Below are positions 1 through 8,521 of a stretch of 64,000 bases of DNA, piece by piece (within the stretch, counting starts at the first letter, position 1; every line of letters starts with the position of its first letter). The notes below the pieces were generated by a model. It saw nothing but the letters and a program-made list of their open reading frames with translations. It searched no databases and was not told the origin of the DNA. The stretch comes from JAQVEM01 sp964601205. GTDB taxonomy: Bacteria; Actinomycetota; Humimicrobiia; Humimicrobiales; Humimicrobiaceae. The position numbers and the translations under genes are program-made. Location of the stretch: positions 68,867 to 132,866 of the forward strand of contig CAZRML010000020.1 of NCBI GenBank assembly GCA_964601205.1, written 5' to 3'.

Positions 1-231
1 GTTGATTATCAAAGAGTGATAATAAGTAAACGCGGGAAAAGATTAAAAATAAAAAAAGGAGTATTAAATCTTACCTTAAAACTATGGATTATAAAAAAGA
101 TTCAAATTATAATTGGATGAGTATTTAAAAGGCGCAGAGTCATCTTTTTTAAATATTAGAGCCATTATTTAGTTATTAACATGAAATTTTTTTTAAATGT
201 TTTTTATTGGTCTAAAAAAGGAGTAAAAATA

Positions 232-1974
232 ATGAAAGGAAGAACAGTAAACGCGGGTATTTTAAACGTCAGAAAAAAAGGAAGCGGCGTTTTTAGAGAA
301 GGAATTCACATGCTGCCGGGAGTATCCCTTATGATGGCCTCAGGGGTTATTAAATCCTTAAAAGATTTAAACAGGCCCTTTGTGACCATAGTAAACTCTT
401 ACACCAATCAGATTCCCGGCCATGCTCATCTTGATAGGCTTGGGGCTATTTTAAAGGAGGAGTTAGAAAAAAAGGGCGTGAATGTATGGTATGCAAATAT
501 CGGCGGAGCAGTCGGAGATGGAATAGCTATGGGGCATTTTGGAATGAAATATTCTCTGCCCTCAAGGGAGTTGATTGCCGACCAGATAGAAACTATTATT
601 GGTGCCCATCCGCCGGATGCCTGGATCGGACTGGGCAACTGTGACAAGATTGTTCCTGCCATGTACAATGCTATGGTGAGGATTAACATACCCTCACTGT
701 ATGTTAGCGGCGGCCCGATGTTAAGTGGAATGGGCAATACAGACTTAATTTCAGTTTCCGAAGCTGTCGGACGTTGCAGCAGTGGAAAAATGAAAAAAAG
801 AGAACTGGAAGAGCTGGCCGAGGCTGCATGTCCAGGTTACGGGAGCTGTGCAGGTATGTTTACTGCAAATTCAATGAATTCCCTGGGAGAGGTGCTGGGG
901 TTCGCCTTACCGGGAAATGGTACGATACCCGCTACCGAAAGAGTAAAGGGAGAAAAGAGGCAGTTTCAATTGAATCCTGAAAGGATAAAACTGGTCAGGG
1001 AAGCGGCAAAAAAACTTATCTTTCTTATGGAAAACAAAATCAGGCCTCTGGATATTTTAAATAAGAAATCTATTGATAATGCCTTTATTTTAGACATGGC
1101 CATGGGAGGTTCGACAAATACGGTCCTGCATCTTCTGGCTCTGGCACATGAAGCAGGCATAGAATATGACCTGGGTTATCTTAACAAGCTGTCAAAAACG
1201 ACTGCTAACGTGGTCAGAGTTTCACCCTCCAGGCCGGAGATTCACATGGAAGATATTAACAGAGTGGGGGGCGTGGGCGCTATTTTAAGAGCCGTTTATG
1301 AAAGCGGAAGCTCCAGGCTTGACCTTGAGGCTAAAACTGTTTATGGAAAGTTAGGGGATTATGTATTGAAATCCCCGGGACCCGATGGAGAAGTAATCCG
1401 TCCTCAGGATAATGCTTTTTCTCCAGAAGGAGGGCTGTCGGTTCTTTTTGGGAACATAGCAAAAAATGGCTCTGTTTTAAAGACAAGCGGGGTAGACAAA
1501 GATATGCTCTGCTTTGAGGGGAAAGCTCTGGTTTATAACTCTCAGGAGGAAGCTTTAGAAGCTATCTTAAAAAATAAGGTTAAAGACGGCGATGTAGTGG
1601 TTATACGTTACGAGGGGCCTAAAGGAGGTCCGGGGATGCAGGAAATGCTTGCGCCTACTGCAGCAATAAGAGGAGCAGATATAAAAGCAGCTTTAATTAC
1701 CGATGGGCGTTTTTCAGGGGGTACGAGGGGTCTCTGTATCGGCCACATATCCCCGGAGGCAGCCAGCGGTGGTGAAATAGGGCTGGTTGAGAATGGTGAT
1801 ATAATTGAAATAGACGTCAATAATCATAAAATAAATGTTAAACTTTCAGAAAAAGAATTAATGAAAAGAAAAAAGAAGCTTGCTCCCTTTAAATCAAAAG
1901 TTACAGGAGGGTGGCTGGCAAGATATTCAAAATTTGTAGAGAGCGCTGATAAAGGAGCTATTATGTCCCTTTGA
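232..1974 (+). CDS. ilvD: Dihydroxy-acid dehydratase IlvD
   Basis: Iron-sulfur dehydratase that converts dihydroxy-isovalerate and dihydroxy-methylvalerate to the 2-keto acids of valine/isoleucine synthesis in the cytoplasm. Seen: GNCDKIVPAM near residue 137 (cluster Cys), CPGYGSCAGMF near 200-210, and the C-terminal substrate motif with ITDGRFSGGTRG. The N-terminal segment NSYTNQIPGHAHL lacks the extra Cys of some family members and matches the E. coli-type variant. The open frame extends to ATG 181, but an AAGGAG site lies about 7 nt before ATG 232, so 580 aa is preferred; the extra 17 residues are Phe/Lys-rich and non-homologous. No other branched-chain genes are nearby. The 231 bases before it hold no recognisable gene. 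Confidence 0.96.
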   Translation: MKGRTVNAGILNVRKKGSGVFREGIHMLPGVSLMMASGVIKSLKDLNRPFVTIVNSYTNQIPGHAHLDRLGAILKEELEKKGVNVWYANIGGAVGDGIAMGHFGMKYSLPSRELIADQIETIIGAHPPDAWIGLGNCDKIVPAMYNAMVRINIPSLYVSGGPMLSGMGNTDLISVSEAVGRCSSGKMKKRELEELAEAACPGYGSCAGMFTANSMNSLGEVLGFALPGNGTIPATERVKGEKRQFQLNPERIKLVREAAKKLIFLMENKIRPLDILNKKSIDNAFILDMAMGGSTNTVLHLLALAHEAGIEYDLGYLNKLSKTTANVVRVSPSRPEIHMEDINRVGGVGAILRAVYESGSSRLDLEAKTVYGKLGDYVLKSPGPDGEVIRPQDNAFSPEGGLSVLFGNIAKNGSVLKTSGVDKDMLCFEGKALVYNSQEEALEAILKNKVKDGDVVVIRYEGPKGGPGMQEMLAPTAAIRGADIKAALITDGRFSGGTRGLCIGHISPEAASGGEIGLVENGDIIEIDVNNHKINVKLSEKELMKRKKKLAPFKSKVTGGWLARYSKFVESADKGAIMSL

Positions 1975-2005
1975 GAACGAAAAGTAAGTTTTAAAGGAGG
2001 ATTTG

Positions 2006-2266
2006 ATGATTAAGGTTGAAAAAGAAAATGAGGGGAGATTCCTGGTAACAGTAGAAGAGGAAAGCAGCAGCTCAGAGCATGCAGTTAATCTTGATAATGA
2101 TTATTACCGGAAATTAACCGGTGGAAAAATAACTGCTGAAGAACTTATAAAAAAATCTTTTGAGTTCCTTCTTGAGAGGGAGTCCAAGGAATCCATACTT
2201 TCGGAGTTTAATTTAAGCATAATTAAAAATTACTTTCCGGAATATGAAAGAAAAATAAAAGTATAA
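2006..2266 (+). CDS. Small conserved protein of unknown function
   Basis: An 86-residue acidic/basic protein with no signal peptide or membrane segment. The C-terminal half (KITAEELIKKSFEFLLERE, then KESILSEF and YFPEYE) has the look of a widely conserved small hypothetical protein that I recall from other bacteria, but I cannot name a function. A strong AAAGGAGG site precedes a TTG-ATG pair at 2003/2006; ATG 2006 is the better start. It follows ilvD by 31 nt and precedes yggS, so it may be co-transcribed with either. Confidence 0.75.
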   Translation: MIKVEKENEGRFLVTVEEESSSSEHAVNLDNDYYRKLTGGKITAEELIKKSFEFLLERESKESILSEFNLSIIKNYFPEYERKIKV

Positions 2267-2271
2267 AAAAG

Positions 2272-2300
2272 AAGCACTGCCGGGATTTATTCCGGTGCTT
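2272..2300 (+). other. Intergenic hairpin, possible attenuator
   Basis: AAGCAC-TGC-CGG pairs with CCGGTGCTT (9 bp, 3-nt bulge, short A/T loop) just after the stop of the small protein. No T-tract follows, so it is not a standard Rho-independent terminator; it could be an mRNA 3'-end stabiliser. Confidence 0.4.
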
Positions 2301-2319
2301 ATACAGGGAGGAGAAATAA

Positions 2320-2994
2320 GTGCCTGCTATTAAAGAGAATGTCAGGGAAATCCTTAAGGAGTTGCCGGATGGAGTTCAATTGGTCACTGCGGCAAAAGGG
2401 AGGAATCCGGAGGAGATTCTGGAGGCAATTGATGCTGGTGTAAAGATTATCGGGGAAAATTATATTAAAGAAGCAAAAAAAGCCTATGATGCGATAGGGA
2501 GAAAAGCTAAATGGCATTTTATCGGTATTCCCCAGATTGAGAAACATGACCTTTTAAGGAGGAAGAATCTTCAAATATTTGACATGATCGAAACTATTGA
2601 TTGTGTGGAGATTGCAGAAGAGGTCAATATAAAATGTGCCGGATTAAATAAAATAATGCCAGTTTTAATTGAAGTAAATAGCGGCACAGAGCCCCAGAAA
2701 TTCGGAGTTTTACCGGAAGACGCCGTAAGCTTAATAAAAGAAATTTCGTCCCTTTCCAGCATCAGGGTAATGGGGCTAATGACAATGGGGCCACGCTTCG
2801 GGAATCCGGAAGACTCCAGGCCATATTTTGTAAAAACCAGAGAACTCTTTGACCGGATTAAAAAAATGAACTTACCCGGTGTAGAAATGAAATACCTGTC
2901 TATGGGAATGACCAATTCTTATAGAGTTGCCCTTGAGGAAGGAGCAAATATAGTAAGAGTGGGAACCAAAATATTCGGAGAAAGAAAATATTAA
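2320..2994 (+). CDS. yggS: YggS/PLPBP-family pyridoxal-phosphate homeostasis protein
   Basis: PLP-binding protein with an alanine-racemase-like TIM barrel; members buffer free PLP and affect amino-acid and cofactor balance but have no established enzymatic reaction. Seen in 224 aa: VTAAKGR near residue 25 with the presumed PLP lysine, GENYIKEA, KWHFIG, SGTEPQKFG, GLMTMGP, YLSMGMTNSY and the terminal VRVGTKIFGERKY. GTG start at 2320 behind GGGAGGAG. In actinobacteria and firmicutes this gene usually sits in the division cluster by sepF; here it sits beside ilvD and murI. Confidence 0.93.
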   Translation: MPAIKENVREILKELPDGVQLVTAAKGRNPEEILEAIDAGVKIIGENYIKEAKKAYDAIGRKAKWHFIGIPQIEKHDLLRRKNLQIFDMIETIDCVEIAEEVNIKCAGLNKIMPVLIEVNSGTEPQKFGVLPEDAVSLIKEISSLSSIRVMGLMTMGPRFGNPEDSRPYFVKTRELFDRIKKMNLPGVEMKYLSMGMTNSYRVALEEGANIVRVGTKIFGERKY

Positions 2995-3119
2995 AAGTAA
3001 ATTTAAAAGAAATTTAAACTTTATGCTTGAATTTAGATATTTAATGTTATTATTAAAATTGGACAGTGTTTTCGCAGGCTGAATTATTAAGTAATTATAA
3101 ATGATATGAAAGAGTAAAT

Positions 3120-3923
3120 TTGGATAACAGAGCAATAGGAGTATTTGATTCCGGAGTTGGCGGTCTTACTGTGTTAAGGGAAATAATAAAAACTGCTCCC
3201 GGCGAGGATACAATTTATTTTGGTGATACCGAAAGAGTTCCCTACGGACCTCGTAACTTAAATGAAGTTAAAAGATTTGTTTTTAAAATAACCGGGTTTC
3301 TTTACAATAAAAATGTCAAGCTAATTGTAATTGCCTGCAACACTTCTACAGCGGCGGCTCTAAAGGATTTGAAAAAACATTATAGCATACCAATAATAGG
3401 AGTAATAGAGCCGGGAGCGAGGACTGCTGTCTGTAACACTAAAAATAAAAGGGTCGGCGTTATTGCCACAGAAGGCACCGTTAAGAGCAATGAATATCGG
3501 AAAGAGATTTCAAAACTTGACGGGGATATAAAAACATTCTCGGTTCCTGCGCCTTTACTGGTTGATTTTATAGAAAATGGAGTTCTTGAAGGAGAAAATC
3601 TTGACCGGGCTATCAGTAATTACCTTAAGCCTTTGCTCGACGAGGGGATTGATGTACTGATACTGGGCTGTACCCACTTCCCGTTGATAGAAAATAGTAT
3701 TATATCCCACAGCGGTGATGGAATTAAGGTGATAAGCTCGGCAGTTGAGACCGCAGGGGATGTGGCGAAAGTGCTTGCGGAAAAGGGTTTAGCTGCGGAT
3801 TCCAATAGAAAGCCGGAAAGGATTTTCTATGAAACTGGCGTGACCAGTAAATTTTTTGAGGTAGGGAAAATGTTTCTTGGAGAAGAGATAAGGGAAGTAA
3901 CAAGGATAAAACTTGATATGTAA
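3120..3923 (+). CDS. murI: Glutamate racemase MurI
   Basis: Cofactor-independent racemase making D-glutamate for peptidoglycan stem peptides. Seen in 267 aa: FDSGVGGLTVLRE at the N-terminus with the catalytic Asp region, YFGDTERVPYGPR, ACNTSTAAAL with the first catalytic Cys, and LGCTHFPLIE with the second. TTG start at 3120; the nearest purine-rich site (GAAAGAG) is weak. It is separated from yggS by about 125 nt of very AT-rich DNA, so it may have its own promoter, and is followed by rph 46 nt later. Murein genes murJ, mreBCD, PBP2 and rodA occur later in the window. Confidence 0.96.
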   Translation: MDNRAIGVFDSGVGGLTVLREIIKTAPGEDTIYFGDTERVPYGPRNLNEVKRFVFKITGFLYNKNVKLIVIACNTSTAAALKDLKKHYSIPIIGVIEPGARTAVCNTKNKRVGVIATEGTVKSNEYRKEISKLDGDIKTFSVPAPLLVDFIENGVLEGENLDRAISNYLKPLLDEGIDVLILGCTHFPLIENSIISHSGDGIKVISSAVETAGDVAKVLAEKGLAADSNRKPERIFYETGVTSKFFEVGKMFLGEEIREVTRIKLDM

Positions 3924-3969
3924 ATAAAAAAAGTATCAGCATCATGCTAATAAGGAAGGTTTGCTTGCG

Positions 3970-4698
3970 ATGGTTAAAAGAATAGACAACAGGGATAAAG
4001 ACCAGTTGAGGGAGATAAAAATAACCCGTAATTATATCTCTAATGCCGATGGTTCGGTATTTATCGAAATGGGAAAGACAAGAATTATCTGTACCGCTAT
4101 TGTTGAAGATAAAGTCCCCAAATTTTTATCGGGAAAAAGCTCGGGCTGGATTACCGCTGAGTACGATATGATACCGGGCTCTGCTCCTCAGAGGATAGTA
4201 AGGGCTCAGACCATGGGAAGAATTAATGGCAGGACACATGAAATTCAGAGATTGATTGGAAGGTCCCTCAGAGCGGTAGTGGATTTAAATAAAATTGGTG
4301 AAAGAACTATATGGATAGATTGTGATGTAATTGAGGCTGACGGAGGGACCAGGACTGCTTCAATAACCGGTAGTTTTATTGCCTTATTTGATTGTATGCG
4401 TTCAATGATTGATAAGAAAGTTATTGATTCAATGCCCATAGAAAGCTTCCTGGCTGCGATAAGTGTGGGTATTGTGGATAATGATATACTGGTTGATTTA
4501 TGTTTTGAAGAAGATTCAAGGGCGCAGGTGGACATGAATGTGGTTATGAGCTCAAAGGGTGAATTAATAGAAGTACAGTCAACTGCTGAAGGTGCTCCAT
4601 TTACCAGAGACGATTTTAACACGATGCTTGATAAGGCAGCAGATGCAATAAGCGAAATCATAGAGGTTCAGAAGAAAATACTGAGTCAGGACCTGTAG
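3970..4698 (+). CDS. rph: Ribonuclease PH
   Basis: Phosphorolytic 3'-5' exoribonuclease that trims tRNA 3' ends. Seen: VFIEMGKTRIICTA near the N-terminus, GWITAEYDMIPGSAPQR, the phosphate-binding GRSLRAVVDL, and IDCDVIEADGGTRTASITG. The frame is open from TTG 3961, but the AAGGAAGG site abuts that codon and is 10 nt before ATG 3970, so I start at 3970 (242 aa). murI-rph-rdgB is a common actinobacterial order. A tRNA cluster follows 0.7 kb downstream. Confidence 0.95.
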   Translation: MVKRIDNRDKDQLREIKITRNYISNADGSVFIEMGKTRIICTAIVEDKVPKFLSGKSSGWITAEYDMIPGSAPQRIVRAQTMGRINGRTHEIQRLIGRSLRAVVDLNKIGERTIWIDCDVIEADGGTRTASITGSFIALFDCMRSMIDKKVIDSMPIESFLAAISVGIVDNDILVDLCFEEDSRAQVDMNVVMSSKGELIEVQSTAEGAPFTRDDFNTMLDKAADAISEIIEVQKKILSQDL

Positions 4699-4756
4699 GG
4701 CTTATAAAGGTATTGTAATAGTTTCTAATATTTAATTTATTAAAGGTGCGTCTGTT

Positions 4757-5353
4757 TTGGATATAGTTATTGCTTCAAAGAATTCAGGAAAAATAGAAGA
4801 AATAAAATCATTTTATAGTGATATAAAAAAAGTCAGGTGGCTGACTTTCAGGGATTTTAAAGAATTTCCGGATATTGTAGAGAGCGGAAGTAGTTTTATG
4901 GAAAATGCGGAGCTTAAAGCCAGGGGTATTGCCTCCTGTACCAGTAAAATCACTCTTGCCGATGACTCGGGTCTGGAAGTTGATTTTCTGGGAGGCAGGC
5001 CCGGAATAAAATCTTCAAGATACAGCGGGGAAGATGCTACGGATAAAAAGAACAGGGATAAGCTGCTTGAAGAACTAAGGGACGTAAAGAAAATTTCTGA
5101 CAGGACTGCAAGGTTTGTATGCAGCATGTTGCTGTGGGATCCAGAAAAAGGTACTATTTTTAAGACCAGGGGCATGTGTGAAGGGTTTATAGGTTTTGAG
5201 GAAAGAGGAGGCGGGGGATTCGGCTACGATTGCATTTTTATACCATACGGATACAATAAGACGATGGCAGAGTTGAGCCTGGCGGAAAAAAATAAAATCA
5301 GCCATAGAGGTAAAGCCCTTGAGGCTTTGAATGAGTTTATTGTAAATTTTTAG
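4757..5353 (+). CDS. rdgB: XTP/dITP diphosphatase (RdgB/HAM1 family)
   Basis: House-cleaning pyrophosphatase that hydrolyses dITP, XTP and ITP to monophosphates so they are not built into nucleic acids. Seen in 198 aa: the N-terminal SGKIEEIKSF, the metal/substrate motif ADDSGLEVDFL followed by GRPGIKSSRYSG, GGGGFGYDCIF and ISHRGKAL. TTG start at 4757 behind AAAGGTG. Located 58 nt after rph, the usual partner. Confidence 0.95.
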   Translation: MDIVIASKNSGKIEEIKSFYSDIKKVRWLTFRDFKEFPDIVESGSSFMENAELKARGIASCTSKITLADDSGLEVDFLGGRPGIKSSRYSGEDATDKKNRDKLLEELRDVKKISDRTARFVCSMLLWDPEKGTIFKTRGMCEGFIGFEERGGGGFGYDCIFIPYGYNKTMAELSLAEKNKISHRGKALEALNEFIVNF

Positions 5354-5397
5354 ATTTATGTTATTATTTTCCGTGCTAAATTGTTGACTTACGTAAC

Positions 5398-5476
5398 CGG
5401 GGTGTAGCGCAGTTTGGTTTAGCGCACCTGCTTTGGGAGCAGGGGGTCGGAGGTTCAAATCCTCTCACCCCGACCA
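5398..5476 (+). tRNA. tRNA-Pro(TGG)
   Basis: Acceptor CGGGGTG/CACCCCG, anticodon loop TTTGGGA with TGG, T-loop GGTTCAAATCC, encoded CCA. First of seven tRNAs. Confidence 0.95.
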
Positions 5477-5482
5477 GTACGG

Positions 5483-5559
5483 GCGGGAATAGCTCAGTTG
5501 GCTAGAGCGTCAGCCTTCCAAGCTGAAGGTCGCGGGTTCGAGGCCCGTTTCCCGCTCCA
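5483..5559 (+). tRNA. tRNA-Gly(TCC)
   Basis: Acceptor GCGGGAA/TTCCCGC, anticodon stem CAGCC/GGCTG-type with loop holding TCC, T-loop GGTTCGAGGCC, encoded CCA. Six nt after tRNA-Pro, likely co-transcribed. Confidence 0.95.
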
Positions 5560-5691
5560 TTTTATAATATATGCTGTGTTTTAAATTAATAGCTGCTATT
5601 GACTTATGGGGTTATATTAACTAAAGTATTACTCTGTTTTTTAGTTTATATGAGTAAGTACCGGCATTTTTAATAAAAATTATTAATTTGT

Positions 5692-5697
5692 TATAAT
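5692..5697 (+). promoter_or_regulatory. Candidate -10 box for tRNA-Arg(TCT)
   Basis: TATAAT ends 14 nt before the first tRNA base, in a 150-nt AT-rich gap after tRNA-Gly. No convincing -35 box is seen. Confidence 0.45.
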
Positions 5698-5711
5698 ATT
5701 TATGCAGTTCT

Positions 5712-5788
<77 letters not shown>

Positions 5789-5870
5789 GAAATAAAGGCA
5801 ACCGGTAAAGGCAATGAATGACGGAGAGAGCCGATGTGCCTTATTATGTAACATAAGTTTGATATTGTTG

Positions 5871-5876
5871 TATAAT
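5871..5876 (+). promoter_or_regulatory. Candidate -10 box for tRNA-His
   Basis: TATAAT 16 nt before the tRNA-His 5' end; the -35 region is not clear. Confidence 0.4.
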
Positions 5877-5892
5877 CTGGTTGAAATTATAT

Positions 5893-5969
5893 GGTGAGAA
5901 TAGCTCAGCTGGCAGAGCACAGGATTGTGGATCCTGGGGTCGCGGGTTCGATCCCCGTTTCTCACCCCA
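5893..5969 (+). tRNA. tRNA-His(GTG)
   Basis: Acceptor GTGAGAA/TTCTCAC with the His-specific extra G-1 facing discriminator C73, anticodon GTG in loop TTGTGGA, T-loop GGTTCGATCCC, encoded CCA. Confidence 0.95.
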
Positions 5970-5981
5970 TATTTAAACCCT

Positions 5982-6058
5982 GCGCCTGTAGCTCAGCTGG
6001 ATAGAGCGTCGGACTTCGAATCCGTGCGTCGGGGGTTCGAATCCCTCCAGGCGCGCCA
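5982..6058 (+). tRNA. tRNA-Arg(TCG)
   Basis: Acceptor GCGCCTG/CAGGCGC, anticodon TCG reading CGA-type codons, T-loop GGTTCGAATCC, encoded CCA. Very similar body to tRNA-Arg(TCT) 270 nt upstream, suggesting a local duplication with anticodon change. Confidence 0.95.
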
Positions 6059-6111
6059 GGTAAAGTTACTTTAGTTTGTGTGGATGTATTTTTGCAAAGG
6101 TTGATATAAGT

Positions 6112-6187
6112 GGGCCGTTAGCTCAGCTGGTAGAGCACCTGACTCTTAATCAGGGTGTCACAGGTTCGATCCCTGTACGGCTCACCA
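6112..6187 (+). tRNA. tRNA-Lys(CTT)
   Basis: Acceptor GGGCCGT/ACGGCTC, anticodon stem CCTGA/TCAGG with loop CTCTTAA (CTT), T-loop GGTTCGATCCC, encoded CCA. Confidence 0.94.
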
Positions 6188-6192
6188 ATTTT

Positions 6193-6279
6193 GCGAGAGT
6201 GGCGGAATTGGCAGACGCGCTAGACTTAGGATCTAGTGGGGTAACACCTGTAGGGGTTCAAGTCCCCTCTCTCGCACCA
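6193..6279 (+). tRNA. tRNA-Leu(TAG)
   Basis: 87-nt class II tRNA: acceptor GCGAGAG/CTCTCGC, anticodon TAG, a long variable arm (TGGGGTAACACCTGTA), T-loop GGTTCAAGTCC, encoded CCA. Five nt after tRNA-Lys. Confidence 0.95.
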
Positions 6280-6307
6280 GATTATTTTTTTATGTATCCC
6301 TACAGGT

Positions 6308-6335
6308 TTGTATTTTATTTATTTTCTATTATAAT
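6308..6335 (+). promoter_or_regulatory. Candidate sigma70-type promoter of tig
   Basis: TTGTAT (6308-6313), 16-nt spacer, TATAAT (6330-6335), lying between tRNA-Leu and the trigger factor SD. Confidence 0.5.
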
Positions 6336-6390
6336 ATGTGTCTTAATGCGCAACAGGAAAATCTACTAAAGTTTTAGGAGGGAGTTTTTT

Positions 6391-7809
6391 TTGAGTTATA
6401 AAATAAAAAGCAAGAAAAAAGTTGATTTAAACAGGATTAAATTAGATATAGAGATATCAAATAGTTATTTAAAAAAACATATTGGAAAAGCATATAAAAA
6501 TGTGTCCGAAAAGGCAAATATCCCCGGTTTTAGAAAAGGAAAGATACCCTATCAGGTGATAGATGCAAATTTTGGCAGACAATATGTGCTAAATGAGGCA
6601 GCCAGTCTTTCTATCTCCGAATTATATCCGGATATAATTACTGAATCCAATTTAAACCCACTGGATTATCCAAAGATAAGAATCACCCGGCTTGAGGAAA
6701 ATTTGCCTCTGGAGTTTGAAGTGGAGCTTGAGCTGGAACCCGAGATAGAAGAACTTCCCGCATACAGGGGGATAAAAGTTACCGGCTATTCAACCGAAGT
6801 GTCCGATGAGGATGTGGAACGGCAGATAGATAATATAAGGAGTAATTATGCCTCACTGGAACCGGTTAAAGAAGGTAAGCCGGTGGGAAAAGGAGATTAT
6901 GTCACCATAGATTTCAGCGGAACAATCGAGGGTAAAGAATTTGAAGGCGGAAACGCCGAAGATTACCTTATAGAAGTGGGTTCAAATACTTTATTTGCAG
7001 ACTTTGAAAATGCACTTGTTGGAATGAAAAAGGGTGAGAGTAAGAAGGTAACTCTTACATTATCTGAAGATATAAAGAATAGAGAGCTTGTGGGGAAGAA
7101 AGCAGATTTTAATATTTCCCTAAAAGAGATAAAGAGGAAAGTATTGCCCGAGCTGAATGAGGATTTTCTAAAAGAACTTGGAGATTACAGCGGAGCAGAT
7201 GATTTTAAAGGCAAGCTGAGGGGAAGATTAATTGAACAGAAGAAAAGTTTTAGGAAAGAAAGAATAATAGGAGAAGTCCTGAAATATTTAACAGAAAATA
7301 TAAAAACAAAAATTCCTGATAAAATGGTTTCGAGAAGAGAAAAACAGATTAGTGATGAAATTGATGAAAAATTAAAAGAGCAGAATATGACCAGAGAGGC
7401 TTATCTTAAAGCGGCTAATATTACGGAAGATAAGCTAAAAGAGGAAATAAAACAGAGGGCACTTCTGGAGATAAAAGAATATTTAATCTTTAAAGCACTG
7501 GAAAAGGCAGAAAAGAAGAATATAGAGCCAACCGAAGATGAGATAAATAAAGAGCAAGATAACATAATAAAAAGTTATAATAAAAAAGAGGATATTGATA
7601 AGATAAAAGAATTTCTGGAAAGTGATGAGGGAAAAGATACTCTTATAAGAACTTTAAGACGAAGAAAGATAATAGATTTGCTTGTAAACAATGCCCGGGT
7701 AGTAGAAAATGAAAGTGCAAAAGATAAAAGAAAAATATGGACACCTGATAAAAATAAAAAACAGGATAAGGAGAAAGATGAGAAAATCTGGACTCCGGAT
7801 TCAAAATAA
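6391..7809 (+). CDS. tig: Trigger factor (ribosome-associated chaperone/prolyl isomerase)
   Basis: Nascent-chain chaperone docking at L23 near the exit tunnel. Seen in 472 aa: N-terminal ribosome-binding domain with the signature GFRKGKIPY around residue 47, an FKBP-type prolyl isomerase domain (about 150-245, VTIDFSGTIEGKEFEGG and LVGMKKGESKKV), then a Lys/Glu-rich helical C-terminal substrate domain. TTG start at 6391 with a strong AGGAGGGAG site. The last 35 residues are a charged tail with KIWTPD twice, absent from the textbook family. Followed by clpP and clpX, the classical protein quality-control set. Confidence 0.95.
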   Translation: MSYKIKSKKKVDLNRIKLDIEISNSYLKKHIGKAYKNVSEKANIPGFRKGKIPYQVIDANFGRQYVLNEAASLSISELYPDIITESNLNPLDYPKIRITRLEENLPLEFEVELELEPEIEELPAYRGIKVTGYSTEVSDEDVERQIDNIRSNYASLEPVKEGKPVGKGDYVTIDFSGTIEGKEFEGGNAEDYLIEVGSNTLFADFENALVGMKKGESKKVTLTLSEDIKNRELVGKKADFNISLKEIKRKVLPELNEDFLKELGDYSGADDFKGKLRGRLIEQKKSFRKERIIGEVLKYLTENIKTKIPDKMVSRREKQISDEIDEKLKEQNMTREAYLKAANITEDKLKEEIKQRALLEIKEYLIFKALEKAEKKNIEPTEDEINKEQDNIIKSYNKKEDIDKIKEFLESDEGKDTLIRTLRRRKIIDLLVNNARVVENESAKDKRKIWTPDKNKKQDKEKDEKIWTPDSK

Positions 7810-7830
7810 ACTAAAAGTGAGATGATTAAC

Positions 7831-8421
7831 ATGTATAATGAATATTTAGTCCCAATGGTAATAGAGCAGACCAGCAGAGGTGAGCGTTCCTTTGATATTT
7901 ATTCCCGGCTGCTCAAAGAGAGGATAATTTTTCTGGGTGTTGCCATTGATGATAATATTGCCAATCTGGTTATGGCCCAGATGCTCCATCTGGAAGCGGA
8001 AGACCCGGAAAAGGATATCCAGCTTTATATAAATAGCCCGGGCGGAGTGGTAACTTCCGCTCTTGCTGTGTATGATACAATGCAGTTTATAAAATCTCCG
8101 GTATCAACAATTTGTATCGGACAGGCCGCGAGTGCGGCAGCTGTTTTGCTTCTTGCAGGAAAGAAGGGTAAGAGATTCTCGCTTCCCAACTCAAGGGTTA
8201 TGCTTCACCAGCCGTCAGGAGGGGTTTCGGGGACCACAATTGATGTTGAAATTCACGCCAAAGAAATGGTAAGAATACGTTCTCTTTTAAATGAAATAAT
8301 TGCAAAACACACCGGCCAGGATGTAAAGAGAGTGGAAAAAGACACTGAAAGGGATTTTATACTGGATTCAGAAGAAGCTAAGAAATATGGAATAATAGAT
8401 GAGGTTATTTACAAAAAATAA
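7831..8421 (+). CDS. clpP: ATP-dependent Clp protease proteolytic subunit ClpP
   Basis: Serine peptidase that forms the double-ring proteolytic chamber fed by ClpX. Seen: INSPGGVVTSALAVYDT, catalytic Ser in GQAASAAA, catalytic His in MLHQPSGG, and Asp in the ERDFILDSEEA segment; ending KYGIIDEVI. The Ser is followed by Ala rather than the usual Met, the variant I associate with actinobacterial ClpP2. Only one clpP is present here; actinobacteria often have two, so a partner may lie elsewhere. An in-frame ATG exists at 7822, but AAAAGTGAG abuts it and suits ATG 7831 (196 aa). Confidence 0.96.
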   Translation: MYNEYLVPMVIEQTSRGERSFDIYSRLLKERIIFLGVAIDDNIANLVMAQMLHLEAEDPEKDIQLYINSPGGVVTSALAVYDTMQFIKSPVSTICIGQAASAAAVLLLAGKKGKRFSLPNSRVMLHQPSGGVSGTTIDVEIHAKEMVRIRSLLNEIIAKHTGQDVKRVEKDTERDFILDSEEAKKYGIIDEVIYKK

Positions 8422-8521
8422 TAATTTTTTAGCGATTTTTTAGATTGTGGATAATAATATATTAAAGCAAATTAATTTTAAAATAAGATAAAAATATTTT
8501 TAATAAGGAGTGTGCATAAAT

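Noticed and set aside
181..231. N-terminal extension of IlvD from ATG 181
   Set aside because: A good AAGGAG site precedes ATG 232 and the extra residues are not part of the family.
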